Source of the DNA: DATAEG01 sp051001975
GTDB lineage: Bacteria > Actinomycetota > Actinomycetes > Mycobacteriales > Jatrophihabitantaceae
DNA length: 64,000 nt
Assembly (NCBI GenBank): GCA_051001975.1
Contig: JBPCMU010000070.1
Span: forward strand, 10,636-74,635
Direction: 5' to 3'
Position numbers and translations under genes: made by a program. This document shows, in pieces, positions 26,219 through 35,562 of the stretch (the first letter of the stretch is position 1; each line of letters starts with the position of its first letter). The notes beneath the pieces were generated by a model. The model worked only from the letters and a program-made list of their open reading frames with translations, was not told the origin of the DNA and searched no databases.

Positions 26219-27222
26219 TCGTCGATCTCGGCGAATAGCCGCTGACGGACATCCTCGTCGGCGAAGGATTGCCGGATCGACGCGCGAGCCAGATCGGCCA
26301 CTCCGGACTGGTCGAGGTCGAGCAACTCGGCGGCCACCGCGTACTCGTGGTTCAGCGTGGTGGAGAACATCGGCGGATCGTCGGAGTTGATGCTGACCGG
26401 CACGCCCGCCGCGACCAGGACCGGCAGTGGGTGCTCGGCCATCGACGGCACCGAGCGGGTGCACACGTTCGAGGTCGGGCTGACCTCCAGCGGGATGCCC
26501 GCATCGGCCAGGTGGGCCAGTAGCGCTGGGTCCGTGGCTGCGGCGATGCCGTGCCCGATCCGCTCGGCCTGCAGATGATTCAGCGCGTCCCAGATGGTCT
26601 GCGCGCCGGTCGACTCCCCGGCGTGCGGCGCGGAGTGCAGTCCCGCCGCTCGGGCGGCGGCGAAGTGCGGTGCGAACTGTGCCCGCGGCACGCCGATCTC
26701 CGGACCGCCGAGTCCAAAGCTGACCAGGCCCTCCGGGCGCAGTCGCAGCGCGACGTCCAGCGTGGCGTCCGCCCCGGGGATGCCGTACTCGCCCGGGATG
26801 TCGAAACACCAGCGAAGCACGATGCCGAGCTCGGCCTGGGCGGCGCGCCGGGCATCCTCTGCTGCGGCGCAGTAATCCTCGGCGGCGATCCCCCGCAACA
26901 TCGAGGTGTACGGCGTCAGGGTCATCTCCGCGTAGCGAACCTGCTGCCCGGCGAGTTGCCGGGCCACTTCGTAGGTCAGCGTGCGGATGTCGTCCGGGGT
27001 GCGCAGCAGATCGACGAAGGAGAGGTACACGTCGATGAAGTGCGCGAAGTCGGTGAAGGTGAAGTAGTCGGCCAGTGCCGCCTCGTCCGCGGGCACCCGG
27101 GTGCTGCCGGCGTGCCGGGCGGCGAGCTCAGCGACCGTGCGCGGCGAGGCCGACCCGACGTGGTGCACGTGCAGTTCGGCCTTCGGCAGCCCGGCGATGA
27201 AGGTGTCGAGAGTGAGATTCAT
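26194..27222 (-). CDS. add: Adenosine deaminase family protein
   Basis: This 342-residue amidohydrolase has metal-ligand motifs HVHHVGSAS at the N-terminus (HxH), HAGESTGAQTIW in the middle (His and Glu), and SPTSNVCTRSV followed by INSDDPPMF (Asp) near the C-terminus. ERIGHGIAAATDP supplies another conserved His. These residues deaminate adenosine-type purines. Some actinobacterial members of this branch deaminate 6-amino-6-deoxyfutalosine in menaquinone synthesis, and the HVHH variant in place of HLHLEG makes substrate assignment open. It is downstream of an MFS gene with a 22-bp gap, so nucleoside salvage is also possible. Confidence 0.85.
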   Translation of the reverse strand: MNLTLDTFIAGLPKAELHVHHVGSASPRTVAELAARHAGSTRVPADEAALADYFTFTDFAHFIDVYLSFVDLLRTPDDIRTLTYEVARQLAGQQVRYAEMTLTPYTSMLRGIAAEDYCAAAEDARRAAQAELGIVLRWCFDIPGEYGIPGADATLDVALRLRPEGLVSFGLGGPEIGVPRAQFAPHFAAARAAGLHSAPHAGESTGAQTIWDALNHLQAERIGHGIAAATDPALLAHLADAGIPLEVSPTSNVCTRSVPSMAEHPLPVLVAAGVPVSINSDDPPMFSTTLNHEYAVAAELLDLDQSGVADLARASIRQSFADEDVRQRLFAEIDDYAGGAER

Positions 27223-27244
27223 CCATGAACCTTACACAGTCGTG

Positions 27245-28441
27245 TCAGACTCTCTGCAAGGCGGGTTCGGTGGCCCTGTCAGGGTGTCGTCGGCCGAGCG
27301 CGACGAGACACCCGACGGCGATCGCCAGCCCGGCCACCGCCGTGACGACAAAGCCACCACGCCAACCGCTCTGATCGATTGCGATCCCGGCCAGCGGAGC
27401 GCCCAACCCAGCGCCGCCGGTCAACGCCGAACCATGCCAACCCATCGCCTCACCGCGCACCGTCGCAGGCACCACCCGGGACAGATGATCGACGGTGGCG
27501 GTGATCGTCGGCGCGCAGAACAGGCCGGCGACGAACAGCAGGCCGACCAGCGCGAGCCGGTTCGTGGCGAGCACCACCGGCAGCGTCGCCAGCGAGAGCA
27601 GCGCCAGTAATGCGAACACAGAGATGGGCCGATGCACCGCCCCGTAGATCAGCCCGCCGACCGCCGACCCGAGGCCCCATAGCGCGAGGACCCAGCCGAT
27701 CGACGTCTGGTGCCCCATGTTCCTCAGTGCCGCAACCACGCCGACATCGGTGCCGGTGAGCACGATGGTCGATGCCGCGCCGGCCGCCAGCACAGCGAAC
27801 ACGATGGGTCGCGCCCAGGTCCGCGGGCTGATCCGAGCCCCGTCGTGGCTCTCGGACTCCGCGGCGACGATCGGCGGGTTGAAGGCCCACAGCGCAGCAC
27901 CGCCGGCGACGCTGGCCATCTCGCAGGCGAACAGCGCCCAGGACGTCGACCAGTAGGTCGCGGCCAGCACACCGAGGACGGGGCCGATCATGTACGAGAT
28001 CTCCACGGCGACGGAGTCGAGTACCAGCGCGCTCTTGCGCCGCTCGTCGTCGACGGCCGCGATGAGCACCTGCCGGATGATCGAGAAGGTCGGCACCACG
28101 AAGAGGCCGGCCGTCGCGGCCAGCGAGAGCAACAGCCAGTACCCGACGAACGGGGCGACGCTCCAGCAGGCCGTGAGCAACACCAGCGACGGGAGGACGG
28201 TGCGGCGCAGGCCGATCCGATCCAGCATCCGGCCACGCCACGGTCCGCTTACGGCAAGAGCCACCGTCGCGGCCGCGGTGACCAGTCCGGCGGCGGCGTA
28301 GGACCGGTCGAGGTGGGCGACCACGTGCAGTGTCATCACCACGCCGCCGGCCCACATCGGAATACGGATCGCCAGCCCGAGCAGCAACGTCAGCCGTGCC
28401 GCTCGGACCCGCAGCACCTCGCGATAGGCCCGGACTCCCAC
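27245..28441 (-). CDS. MFS transporter
   Basis: This 398-residue protein has about twelve hydrophobic helices. It shows LDRSYAAAGLVTAA in helix 2 and WRGRMLDRIGLRRTVLPSL as the conserved helix-2/3 loop of the drug-efflux branch. IRQVLIAAVDDERRKSALVLDSVAVEISYMIGP is typical of the multidrug/arabinose-efflux-like subgroup. Substrate unknown. It lies between a TetR regulator and an adenosine deaminase, all on one strand. TetR control of an exporter is the most likely reading. Confidence 0.85.
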   Translation of the reverse strand: MGVRAYREVLRVRAARLTLLLGLAIRIPMWAGGVVMTLHVVAHLDRSYAAAGLVTAAATVALAVSGPWRGRMLDRIGLRRTVLPSLVLLTACWSVAPFVGYWLLLSLAATAGLFVVPTFSIIRQVLIAAVDDERRKSALVLDSVAVEISYMIGPVLGVLAATYWSTSWALFACEMASVAGGAALWAFNPPIVAAESESHDGARISPRTWARPIVFAVLAAGAASTIVLTGTDVGVVAALRNMGHQTSIGWVLALWGLGSAVGGLIYGAVHRPISVFALLALLSLATLPVVLATNRLALVGLLFVAGLFCAPTITATVDHLSRVVPATVRGEAMGWHGSALTGGAGLGAPLAGIAIDQSGWRGGFVVTAVAGLAIAVGCLVALGRRHPDRATEPALQRV

Positions 28442-28495
28442 CCGACCAGAGTGTCACGCTGCACCGACCGGGTTTCGCGGGCCGGAGGCCGGCCG

Positions 28496-29134
28496 TCAGC
28501 CGCGCCGCGCCGCGGTACTGCGGCGCACTTTCGCACGCATCGCCCGGCGGGCGACCGGGCCCAGTTCGTCGACGACTTCGACGAGCACGCCCATCCGCTC
28601 CAACGCGTCGAGGGCGGCGGTGGCCCCGGCCCGGTCGACGCCGTCGTACAACTCCAGCCCGATGAAGGCGGCGCTCACCGCCGCGGCCAGACCGGCGGTG
28701 TCGGCCACCTCGGCGAGCGGACTGTCGGTGAGGACTCGGGCGATAACGGTCTCGATCTCGGCAATCCAGATCGACATGGTGTAGCGGGCCGCGGCGGCGA
28801 GCCGCTCGTCCTGCTGGGCACCGGCCATCAGTTGGGCCATCATCGCGACGTTGCCGGCGGCTCGTTCCCGCTCGTGCAGCCCACGGCCCAGGCTCAACAA
28901 CTCGGAGAAGGTGGTGACCGACGCGAACTGGGCTCTGTAGAAGTCGACGCGCTCGTCGGCAGCGGCCCGGCAGGCTGCGTCGACCAAGTCCGAGACGGTG
29001 CCGAAGTGGTAGAAGATCAGCGCCTGGTTGACTTCTGCGTTCGCGGCGATCGTCCGGGCCGACAGGCCGGCCACCCCGAGGTCGCGGAGGGTGTCGGCGG
29101 CCGCGGTGAGCAGTTTGGCCCGCGTATCGGTCAC
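28496..29134 (-). CDS. TetR family transcriptional regulator
   Basis: This regulator has 212 residues from the GTG at 29134 (MTDTRAKLLTAAADTLRD); a GTG at 29176 is also in frame. The helix-turn-helix is LGVAGLSARTIAANAEVNQALIFYHFGTVSDLVDA, the standard TetR_N pattern. The C-terminal half is helical with no recognised ligand class. It follows uvrA closely and precedes the MFS gene, which is probably its target. No clear palindrome is seen in the short gaps on either side, so its operator may lie inside coding sequence or elsewhere. Confidence 0.88.
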   Translation of the reverse strand: MTDTRAKLLTAAADTLRDLGVAGLSARTIAANAEVNQALIFYHFGTVSDLVDAACRAAADERVDFYRAQFASVTTFSELLSLGRGLHERERAAGNVAMMAQLMAGAQQDERLAAAARYTMSIWIAEIETVIARVLTDSPLAEVADTAGLAAAVSAAFIGLELYDGVDRAGATAALDALERMGVLVEVVDELGPVARRAMRAKVRRSTAARRG

Positions 29135-29183
29135 GGCGCGATCCAAGTCGGGGGCACAGCGCCCATTGTGAAGCACGCCACGC

Positions 29184-32120
29184 TCAGCGGGCCGCGCCGA
29201 CCTTCGCCTTGCTGGCCCGCGGCTTGGCCGCCGGCTTGCGGTTGGTAGCCCGCTTCGGTGCCGCCGGGGCGAGCATCTTCTTCAGGTACTGACCGGTATA
29301 GGACGCCTCCACCGCGGCCACTTCCTCCGGGGTGCCCTCGGCGATGACCAAGCCGCCGCCGGAACCGCCCTCCGGACCCATGTCGATGATCCAGTCGGCA
29401 GTCTTGATGACGTCCAGGTTGTGCTCGATCACCAGGACGGTGTTGCCCTTGTCCACCAACGACTGCAGGACGCCGAGCAGCTTGCGCACGTCTTCGAAGT
29501 GCAGGCCGGTGGTCGGCTCGTCCAGCACGTAGATGGTCCGGCCGGTGGACCGCTTCTGCAGCTCCGAGGCCAGCTTGACCCGCTGCGCCTCGCCACCGGA
29601 CAGCGTCGGCGCCGGCTGGCCCAATCGGACGTAGCCGAGGCCGACGTCGACCAGGGTGTCCAGGTGCCGGGAGATGCGGGTGATCGGCGCGAAGAACTCG
29701 GCAGCCTCCTCGATCGGCATGTCCAGGATCTGGGAGATCGTCTTGCCCTTGTAGTGCACCTCAAGCGTTTCCCGGTTGTACCGGGCGCCCTTGCAGACCT
29801 CGCACGGCACGTACACGTCCGGCAGGAAGTTCATCTCGATCTTGATCGTGCCGTCGCCGGCGCAGTTCTCGCAGCGACCACCCTTGACGTTGAAGGAGAA
29901 CCGGCCCTGTTGGTAGCCGCGCACCTTCGCCTCGGTGGTCTCGCTGAACAGCTTGCGAATGTGATCGAACACACCGGTGTAGGTGGCCGGGTTGGACCGC
30001 GGCGTCCGCCCGATCGGTGACTGGTCGACGCCGACGACCTTGTCCAGTTGCTCGATGCCGCGGACCCGCTTGTGCCGGCCCGGCGGCAGCTTGGCTCCGT
30101 TGATCCGGTTCGCCAACGAGTGGTAGAGGATGTCGTTGACCAGCGTCGACTTGCCCGAGCCGGAGACACCGGTGATCGCGACGAAGCAGCCGAGCGGGAA
30201 GTGCACGTCGATGTTGCGCAGGTTGTGCTCGCGGGCGCCCTCGACGACCAGCTCACGCTTCGGGTCCGGTGGCCGGCGCACCATGGGCGTCTCGATCGTG
30301 CGGCGGCCGGACAGGTAAGCGCCGGTGAGCGATTCTTCGCTGTCGAGGAGGTCCTGCACCGTTCCGGAGACGACGATGTTGCCGCCATGTTCACCGGCCA
30401 GCGGACCGATGTCGACAACCCAGTCGGCGACCCGGATCGTTTCTTCGTCGTGTTCGACCACGATCAACGTGTTGCCGAGGCTCTTCAGCCGGACCAGCGT
30501 CTCGATCAGCCGGTGGTTGTCGCGCTGGTGCAGGCCGATGGACGGCTCGTCCAGCACGTAGAGCACGCCAACCAGGCCGGAGCCGATCTGGGTGGCCAGC
30601 CGGATGCGCTGCGCCTCTCCCCCGGCCAGCGTCGCGGACGCCCGGTCCAACGACAGGTAGTCCAGGCCGACGTCGACCAGGAAGCCCAGCCGGGCGTGCA
30701 CCTCTTTCAACACTCGTTCGGCGATGGCCTTCTCCCGGCCAACCAGGTGCACGGTCTGGAAGAACTCATTCGCGTCGCCGATCGACAACGCGGCCACTTC
30801 GGCGATCGACCGCCCACCGACCGTCACCGCCAGGATCTCCGGTTTGAGCCGGGTGCCGTTGCACGTCGGGCACGGCACCTCGCGCATGAAGCCTTCGTAC
30901 TTCTCCCGCGAGTAGTCGCTGTCGGTCTCCGTGTGCCGTCGCTCGATCCACTGCACTACGCCTTCGTAGTTGGCGTAGTAGGACCGTTCCCGGCCGTACC
31001 GGTTGGTGTACCGGACGTGCACCTGGTCCGGACTGCCGTGCAGCACCACCTTCTGCGCCCGGGCCGGCAGCTTCTCCCACGCAGTGCCGAGCTTGAAGCC
31101 CTCGGCGTCGGCGACACCCTGCAGCAGACGCAGGAAGTACTCGCTGGTCTGACCTGACGCCCACGGTGCGATGGCGCCGTCCTCCAGGGACTGTTCCGGG
31201 TCCGGCACCACCAGCTCCGGGTCGACCTCCTTGCGGGTGCCGATGCCGCTGCACACCGGGCAGGCACCGAACGGAGAGTTGAACGAGAACGACCGCGGCT
31301 CCAGCTCGTCGATGGCCAGCGGGTGGTCGTTCGGGCAGGCCAATCGCTCGGAGTACCGGCGCTCCCGGTTCGCGTCCTCCTCATCGAGATCGACGAAGTC
31401 CAGGATCACCAGACCGTTCGCCAGGCCCAGCGCCGTCTCCACGGAGTCGGTGATGCGCTGCTTGCTCGAAGGCTTCGAGGTGAGCCGGTCCACCACCGCT
31501 TCGATGGTGTGCTTCTCCTGCTTCTTCAACTTCGGCGGCTCGGTGAGCGAGTGCACAACGCCGTCCACCCGGACCCGACTGAAGCCCTTGATCTGAAGGT
31601 CCTCGAAGAGGTCGACGTACTCGCCCTTGCGCTCTCGGATCACCGGCGCCAGAACCTGGAAACGAGTGCCCTCCGGCATCTCCAGCACCCGGTCCACGAT
31701 CTGCTGCGGAGTCTGCTTGGTGATCGGCTCGCCACAGATCGGGCAGTGCGGCCGGCCGATCCGGGCATACAACAGTCGCAGGTAGTCGTAGACCTCGGTG
31801 ATCGTGCCGACCGTGGAGCGCGGGTTGCGCGACGTCGATTTCTGGTCGATGGACACCGACGGGCTCAGGCCCTCGATGAAGTCGACGTCCGGTTTGTCCA
31901 TCTGGCCGAGGAACTGCCGTGCATAGGCGGACAGCGATTCGACGTAGCGGCGCTGGCCCTCAGCGAAGATCGTGTCGAAGGCAAGACTCGACTTGCCCGA
32001 GCCGGACAGACCGGTGAAGACGATCAGCGCGTCCCGGGGTAGCTCGATATTGACGTCACGCAGGTTGTGCTCACGGGCACCCCTCACGATGAGCTTGGGA
32101 GCGATGAACTGGTCGGCCAC
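29184..32120 (-). CDS. uvrA: Excinuclease ABC subunit A
   Basis: This 978-residue damage sensor of nucleotide excision repair has two ABC ATPase modules. The first Walker A is GLSGSGKSSLAF near residue 37 with CPICGEPI zinc ligands close by. The first signature is ATLAGGEAQRIRLATQIGSGL followed by LYVLDEPSIGLHQRDN. The second Walker A is GVSGSGKSTLVNDIL, then CENCAGDG and CEVCKGARYNRETLEV (zinc), then PTLSGGEAQRVKLASEL and YVLDEPTTGLHFEDV. The C-terminal tail is Lys/Ala-rich. The start is the GTG at 32120 (MADQFIAPKLIVRGAREHNL); the open frame upstream lacks homology. GGAAGA is upstream. No LexA-type SOS box was found. Confidence 0.97.
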   Translation of the reverse strand: MADQFIAPKLIVRGAREHNLRDVNIELPRDALIVFTGLSGSGKSSLAFDTIFAEGQRRYVESLSAYARQFLGQMDKPDVDFIEGLSPSVSIDQKSTSRNPRSTVGTITEVYDYLRLLYARIGRPHCPICGEPITKQTPQQIVDRVLEMPEGTRFQVLAPVIRERKGEYVDLFEDLQIKGFSRVRVDGVVHSLTEPPKLKKQEKHTIEAVVDRLTSKPSSKQRITDSVETALGLANGLVILDFVDLDEEDANRERRYSERLACPNDHPLAIDELEPRSFSFNSPFGACPVCSGIGTRKEVDPELVVPDPEQSLEDGAIAPWASGQTSEYFLRLLQGVADAEGFKLGTAWEKLPARAQKVVLHGSPDQVHVRYTNRYGRERSYYANYEGVVQWIERRHTETDSDYSREKYEGFMREVPCPTCNGTRLKPEILAVTVGGRSIAEVAALSIGDANEFFQTVHLVGREKAIAERVLKEVHARLGFLVDVGLDYLSLDRASATLAGGEAQRIRLATQIGSGLVGVLYVLDEPSIGLHQRDNHRLIETLVRLKSLGNTLIVVEHDEETIRVADWVVDIGPLAGEHGGNIVVSGTVQDLLDSEESLTGAYLSGRRTIETPMVRRPPDPKRELVVEGAREHNLRNIDVHFPLGCFVAITGVSGSGKSTLVNDILYHSLANRINGAKLPPGRHKRVRGIEQLDKVVGVDQSPIGRTPRSNPATYTGVFDHIRKLFSETTEAKVRGYQQGRFSFNVKGGRCENCAGDGTIKIEMNFLPDVYVPCEVCKGARYNRETLEVHYKGKTISQILDMPIEEAAEFFAPITRISRHLDTLVDVGLGYVRLGQPAPTLSGGEAQRVKLASELQKRSTGRTIYVLDEPTTGLHFEDVRKLLGVLQSLVDKGNTVLVIEHNLDVIKTADWIIDMGPEGGSGGGLVIAEGTPEEVAAVEASYTGQYLKKMLAPAAPKRATNRKPAAKPRASKAKVGAAR

Positions 32121-32275
32121 AGTCTTCTTCCGGCTTGGGGTGGAGGCGGGTCGCCCACCGAGCGTAATGAGTCCCACCGACACCCGCTCGCCGTCCCCGC
32201 TGCGCAGCGCAGCCGCCCGATACCCGATCTTCCACAGGTGGCGGCGGTTGGCCCACCAGAGCGCGCCGCAGCCGG

Positions 32276-32568
32276 ATGGATCGGCTGGACGGGCTGCTCG
32301 GCGCGCAAGGCGGCGTCCTGCCCTGGGCCGAACCGAGGGCACACTCGGCCACTCTGGACCGGGCATGTCGGTCGGGTCGGCTCACCGCCGTGCTTCCCGG
32401 CGTCTACCTACAGGCTGACCGCGCGAGCGAGGTCGGGGTCCGCGCGGCCAGAACGACCTCGTTCGGGACGGCTGGCGGGTGGTGCGCTTCACGTGGCGGA
32501 TGCTCGTCGACGCGCCCGACGATGTGGTCCGCGTCGTCCGGCGGGCGATCGTGCTGGCTGAGCGGTAG
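32276..32568 (+). pseudogene. Collapsed AbiEi/DUF559-type gene remnant
   Basis: The first frame (from the ATG at 32276) reads LDGLLGAQGGVLPWAEPR...SGRLTAVLPGVYLQAD, the winged-helix opening of AbiEi-like antitoxin and DUF559 proteins. From about 32449 another frame, ending in TAG at 32566-32568, reads QNDLVRDGWRVVRFTWRML followed by DAPDDVVRVVRRAI, the C-terminal end of a DUF559 (Vsr-like nuclease) domain. The 200 or so residues normally between them are absent, and the two parts are out of frame. It is therefore a remnant left by an internal deletion, not a functional gene. Confidence 0.75.
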
Positions 32569-32576
32569 TTGACGAC

Positions 32577-32645
32577 GAAAACTGGCCGCTCGACGCGTTC
32601 CGCAGCACTTTGCCCAGCTGAATGAGCGTTGAGCGGCCACTTCTC
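32577..32645. repeat. Imperfect inverted repeat behind the pseudogene
   Basis: GAAAACTGGCCGCTC (32577-32591) pairs with GAGCGGCCACTTCTC (32631-32645) at 13 of 15 positions, with partial pairing continuing inward. It could be a transcription terminator for the remnant or the end of a small repeat element. There is no trailing T-run. Confidence 0.45.
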
Positions 32646-32734
32646 GCTTGCGCTAACTCACCGACCCCGGCCGGTACGCTCGACGTCTCCCGAACAGTGG
32701 CGTAAACCGACGCCCACGTATGTCAGGACGGCAC

Positions 32735-33985
32735 ATGGGTGACTACACGCTGACGACCATGGGCGTGGCCACCGAGCTGCTCGATCTCCCCTATGGCACA
32801 CCACTGGCGGAATGGGACGACCCGCGCATCGTGCAGGTGCCGCGCGGTATCTCCCGTCACGTGGTCCGATTCATCCGGGCGCACGGCCAGATCTTCGCAT
32901 TCAAGGAGGCCAGCGACCGGTACGTGCTGCGCGAGCATCAACTGCTGCGCGGTCTGGCCGCGCGCAACGTCCCCGTCGTGGAGGCGTTCGGCACGGTGGT
33001 GGATCGCGAGGACGACGCGGGCGAGGAGCTCGGCGGGTTGCTGATCACCCGGCACCTGGCCTTTTCGCTGCCGTACCGCTCGCTGTTCACCGGCCGTACC
33101 CTGCCCGACCTGCGAGTTCGGTTGCTCGACGCGCTCGCCCAGCTGTTCGTCCGGTTGCATCTGGCCGGCTTCTACTGGGGCGACTGCTCGCTGTCCAACA
33201 CCCTGTTCCGTCGGGACGCGGGAGAGCTCGCCGCCTACTTGGTCGACGCGGAGACCGGCGAGCTGCACGCCGAGCTCACCCACGGGCAGCGGCATTACGA
33301 CCTCACCATCGCCACCGAGAACATCGCCGGTGAACTGTTCGACCTCGAAGCGGCCGGGTGGCTCTCTGCGGATATCGACGCGATCGAGACCGCCAACGAG
33401 CTGGTGCCCCGGTACGAACGGCTGTGGTCGGAACTACGCAGCGAATCGGTCGTGTCGGTCAACGAGAGCTACCTCATCGATCAGCGGATCCGCCGCCTCA
33501 ACACGCTCGGCTTCGACGTCTCGGAGCTGGAGATCCACACCGAGGAGCAGGGCCGCAAGCTCAGGCTGTCGACGCACATCGTCGAGCCCGGCCACCACCA
33601 GCGGCGAGTGTTCGCGCTCACCGGCCTGCACGTGCAGGAGAACCAGGCGCGCCGGATCCTCGCCGATCTGGCCCGGTTCCGGGCCAAGCTCATCGAGGGT
33701 CTCGGCGAGGATGTTCCCGAGGACCTGACGGCCCGACGCTGGCTGGACGAGAAGTTCTACGGGACGCTCTCCCAGGTGCCGGCTGTGCTGCGCGACAAGT
33801 TGCCCGACGCCGAGCTGTACCACGAGATCAACGAGCACCGTTGGTTCCTGTCCGAGGCACAGGGCCACGACGTCGGCCGGACCGAGGCGGTGAGCTCCTA
33901 CGTCGACAACGTGCTGCGCTTCCTGCCTGACGCCAAGGTGCAAGTCCTGACCGAACCCGCCACCGAGGAGATGCCAGTCCTCTAA
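32735..33985 (+). CDS. DUF4032 protein with kinase-like (Kdo/WaaP-type) fold
   Basis: The 416-residue protein matches actinobacterial DUF4032. The N-terminal part resembles small lipopolysaccharide-kinase folds: VPRGISRHVVRFI, FAFKEASDRYVLREHQLLR (a candidate ATP-binding Lys and Glu), and LAGFYWGDCSLSNTLFRRDAG with YLVDAETGEL (catalytic-loop Asp/Asn and metal Asp). A conserved C-terminal DUF4032 region follows (EIHTEEQGRKLRLSTHIVEPG; ARRWLDEKF). Substrate unknown. I use the ATG at 32735, with AGGACGG upstream; ATGs at 32720 and 32759 are alternatives. A TACGCT -10 candidate lies at 32675-32680. It lies close to uvrA in streptomycetes as well. Confidence 0.85.
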   Translation: MGDYTLTTMGVATELLDLPYGTPLAEWDDPRIVQVPRGISRHVVRFIRAHGQIFAFKEASDRYVLREHQLLRGLAARNVPVVEAFGTVVDREDDAGEELGGLLITRHLAFSLPYRSLFTGRTLPDLRVRLLDALAQLFVRLHLAGFYWGDCSLSNTLFRRDAGELAAYLVDAETGELHAELTHGQRHYDLTIATENIAGELFDLEAAGWLSADIDAIETANELVPRYERLWSELRSESVVSVNESYLIDQRIRRLNTLGFDVSELEIHTEEQGRKLRLSTHIVEPGHHQRRVFALTGLHVQENQARRILADLARFRAKLIEGLGEDVPEDLTARRWLDEKFYGTLSQVPAVLRDKLPDAELYHEINEHRWFLSEAQGHDVGRTEAVSSYVDNVLRFLPDAKVQVLTEPATEEMPVL

Positions 33986-34042
33986 TCCCGGCTGCCGCCG
34001 CGCTGGCCGACGGGGACCCCGAATGAATCTAGGATGCTTGAC

Positions 34043-34708
34043 ATGACGGACACCTACACCGGTGCGGTGGTCGTGGGCGGGCCTATCGACATCCGCGAGC
34101 TAACCGGGCTGACAATCGCCAAGGTGCAGGTCGGCACGATGTCGAACAACGCCTATCTGCTGCGTGACATGGCGTCCGGGGAAGGCCTGCTGATCGATGC
34201 GGCGGCCGAACCGGCCCGGCTCGCGGAGCTGGGCAGGCTGGGCGGGGACCCGATCCGGCACGTCTTCACCACCCATCAACATCGCGACCATTGGCAAGCA
34301 CTCGAGGCGGTCCTCGCGGACACCGACGCGCAGACGATCGCCGGTGCCGCGGACGCCGACGGCCTCCCAGTCCCGGTGGACCGCAAGGTGCAGCACGGCG
34401 ACACCATCGCGCTCGGCGAGTCGACGCTGGAACTCATCGGTCTGCGCGGCCACACACCGGGATCGACCGCGGTGCTGTACCGCGACCCGGAGGGTGTCGC
34501 GCACCTCTTCACCGGCGACTCACTCTTCCCCGGCGGCGTCGGGAAGACCTGGTCTGACGAGGACTTCGTCTCGCTCATCGACGATGTGGAGCAGCGAATC
34601 TTCGGCACCCTGCCCGACGACACGTGGTTCTACCCGGGCCACGGCGACGACTCGACGCTCGGCGCCGAGCGCCCGCACCTCGCTGAATGGCGCGCCAGAG
34701 GTTACTGA
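34043..34708 (+). CDS. MBL-fold metallo-hydrolase (glyoxalase II-like)
   Basis: This 221-residue protein carries the zinc-binding HxHxDH motif THQHRDHWQAL near residue 77, then LRGHTPGSTAVLY (His), LFTGDSLFPGGVG (bridging Asp) and WFYPGHGDDSTLG (His). This is the glyoxalase II/hydrolase branch of the metallo-beta-lactamase fold. The physiological ester or thioester is unknown. The ATG at 34043 has AGGA 8 bases upstream and is preferred to the ATG at 34034. It is convergent with the prenyltransferase gene, with 9 bp between stops. Confidence 0.88.
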   Translation: MTDTYTGAVVVGGPIDIRELTGLTIAKVQVGTMSNNAYLLRDMASGEGLLIDAAAEPARLAELGRLGGDPIRHVFTTHQHRDHWQALEAVLADTDAQTIAGAADADGLPVPVDRKVQHGDTIALGESTLELIGLRGHTPGSTAVLYRDPEGVAHLFTGDSLFPGGVGKTWSDEDFVSLIDDVEQRIFGTLPDDTWFYPGHGDDSTLGAERPHLAEWRARGY

Positions 34709-34717
34709 ACGAGGCGG

Positions 34718-35488
34718 CTAGATGGTGTTGCGGTGTGTGGCCCAGCCACGGAGCGCGCGGAGCAGATCGATCTCGCGGAACGCGGGCCAGTAGGCCTCGC
34801 AAAAGTAGAGCTGCGAGTGCGCGCTCTGCCAGAGCAGGAAGTTCGAGAGCCGTTGCTCGCCGCTGGTGCGGATGATCAGATCCGGCTCGGGCTGCCCGCT
34901 GGTGTAGAGATGCCGGGCGATGTCGTCGGTGGTGAGCCGCTGTGCGAGTTCGGCCGGGCTCACCCCTGCCGCGGCCTCGTACTGCATCAGCGAGCGCACC
35001 GCGTCGACGACTTCCTGCCGACCGCCGTAGCCGATCGCCAGGGTGAGGTGCCGGCCGGTGGCGCAGGCCGACGTCGACTCCTCCGCCTCCTTCAGCGCAC
35101 GTGCGGTGGTGTCGGGCAATGCATCGATCAGGCCCGCGAGATGCACCTGCCATTGTGGGTCGGGCACAGCCAGTTCGCGGGCGACCATCCGCTCCATCAT
35201 CGTGAGGAGGTTGCGCACTTCCTCCTGGTCCCGAGCGATCAGGTTCTCGGTCGAACAGACGAAGATCGTGACATGGTCGATGCCGGCCGCGGCGCTCCAC
35301 CGCAGCAGGGAGCTGACGTGGTCCGCGCCGTAGTCGTGGCCGACCCGGGCGTCGGCAAAGCCCTGGGCACGCGCCCACCGCCGGTTGCCGTCCATGATGA
35401 CAGCGACGTGTTTCGGTAACTCGCGGCCGCGGAGCTGCGCGCGCAACCGGCGTAGATACATCCGCGCGAGGACGTCGCGGATCGGCAT
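34718..35488 (-). CDS. Isoprenyl transferase (cis-prenyl diphosphate synthase, UppS family)
   Basis: This 256-residue enzyme condenses isopentenyl diphosphate in Z configuration. HVAVIMDGNRRWARAQG near residue 27 holds the catalytic Asp and phosphate ligands, followed by FVCSTENLIARDQEEV and the C-terminal PEPDLIIRTSGEQRLSNFLLWQ. Actinobacteria usually have two members, a short-chain Z-farnesyl synthase and a decaprenyl synthase. This copy is not beside recO or era, where the long-chain enzyme usually lies, and resembles the short-chain type in its N-terminus, so chain length stays open. It is divergent from the epimerase gene. Confidence 0.9.
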   Translation of the reverse strand: MPIRDVLARMYLRRLRAQLRGRELPKHVAVIMDGNRRWARAQGFADARVGHDYGADHVSSLLRWSAAAGIDHVTIFVCSTENLIARDQEEVRNLLTMMERMVARELAVPDPQWQVHLAGLIDALPDTTARALKEAEESTSACATGRHLTLAIGYGGRQEVVDAVRSLMQYEAAAGVSPAELAQRLTTDDIARHLYTSGQPEPDLIIRTSGEQRLSNFLLWQSAHSQLYFCEAYWPAFREIDLLRALRGWATHRNTI

Positions 35489-35562
35489 GGCGCCGACGCT
35501 ACGCGGTCCGCTCTACGCGAACGGCGATGCGCGCCGGTGCGTCGCACTGATTGGCTGACCCG

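Noticed and set aside
28478..28493. GGCCGG...CCGGCC hairpin after the TetR gene as a terminator
   Set aside because: The stem is only about 6 bp with no tail and lies between two genes that are probably in one operon.
29700..31157. Long open frames antisense to uvrA (for example 30048-31157 plus)
   Set aside because: They follow the GC-skewed codon positions of uvrA and show no domain pattern; they are shadow frames.
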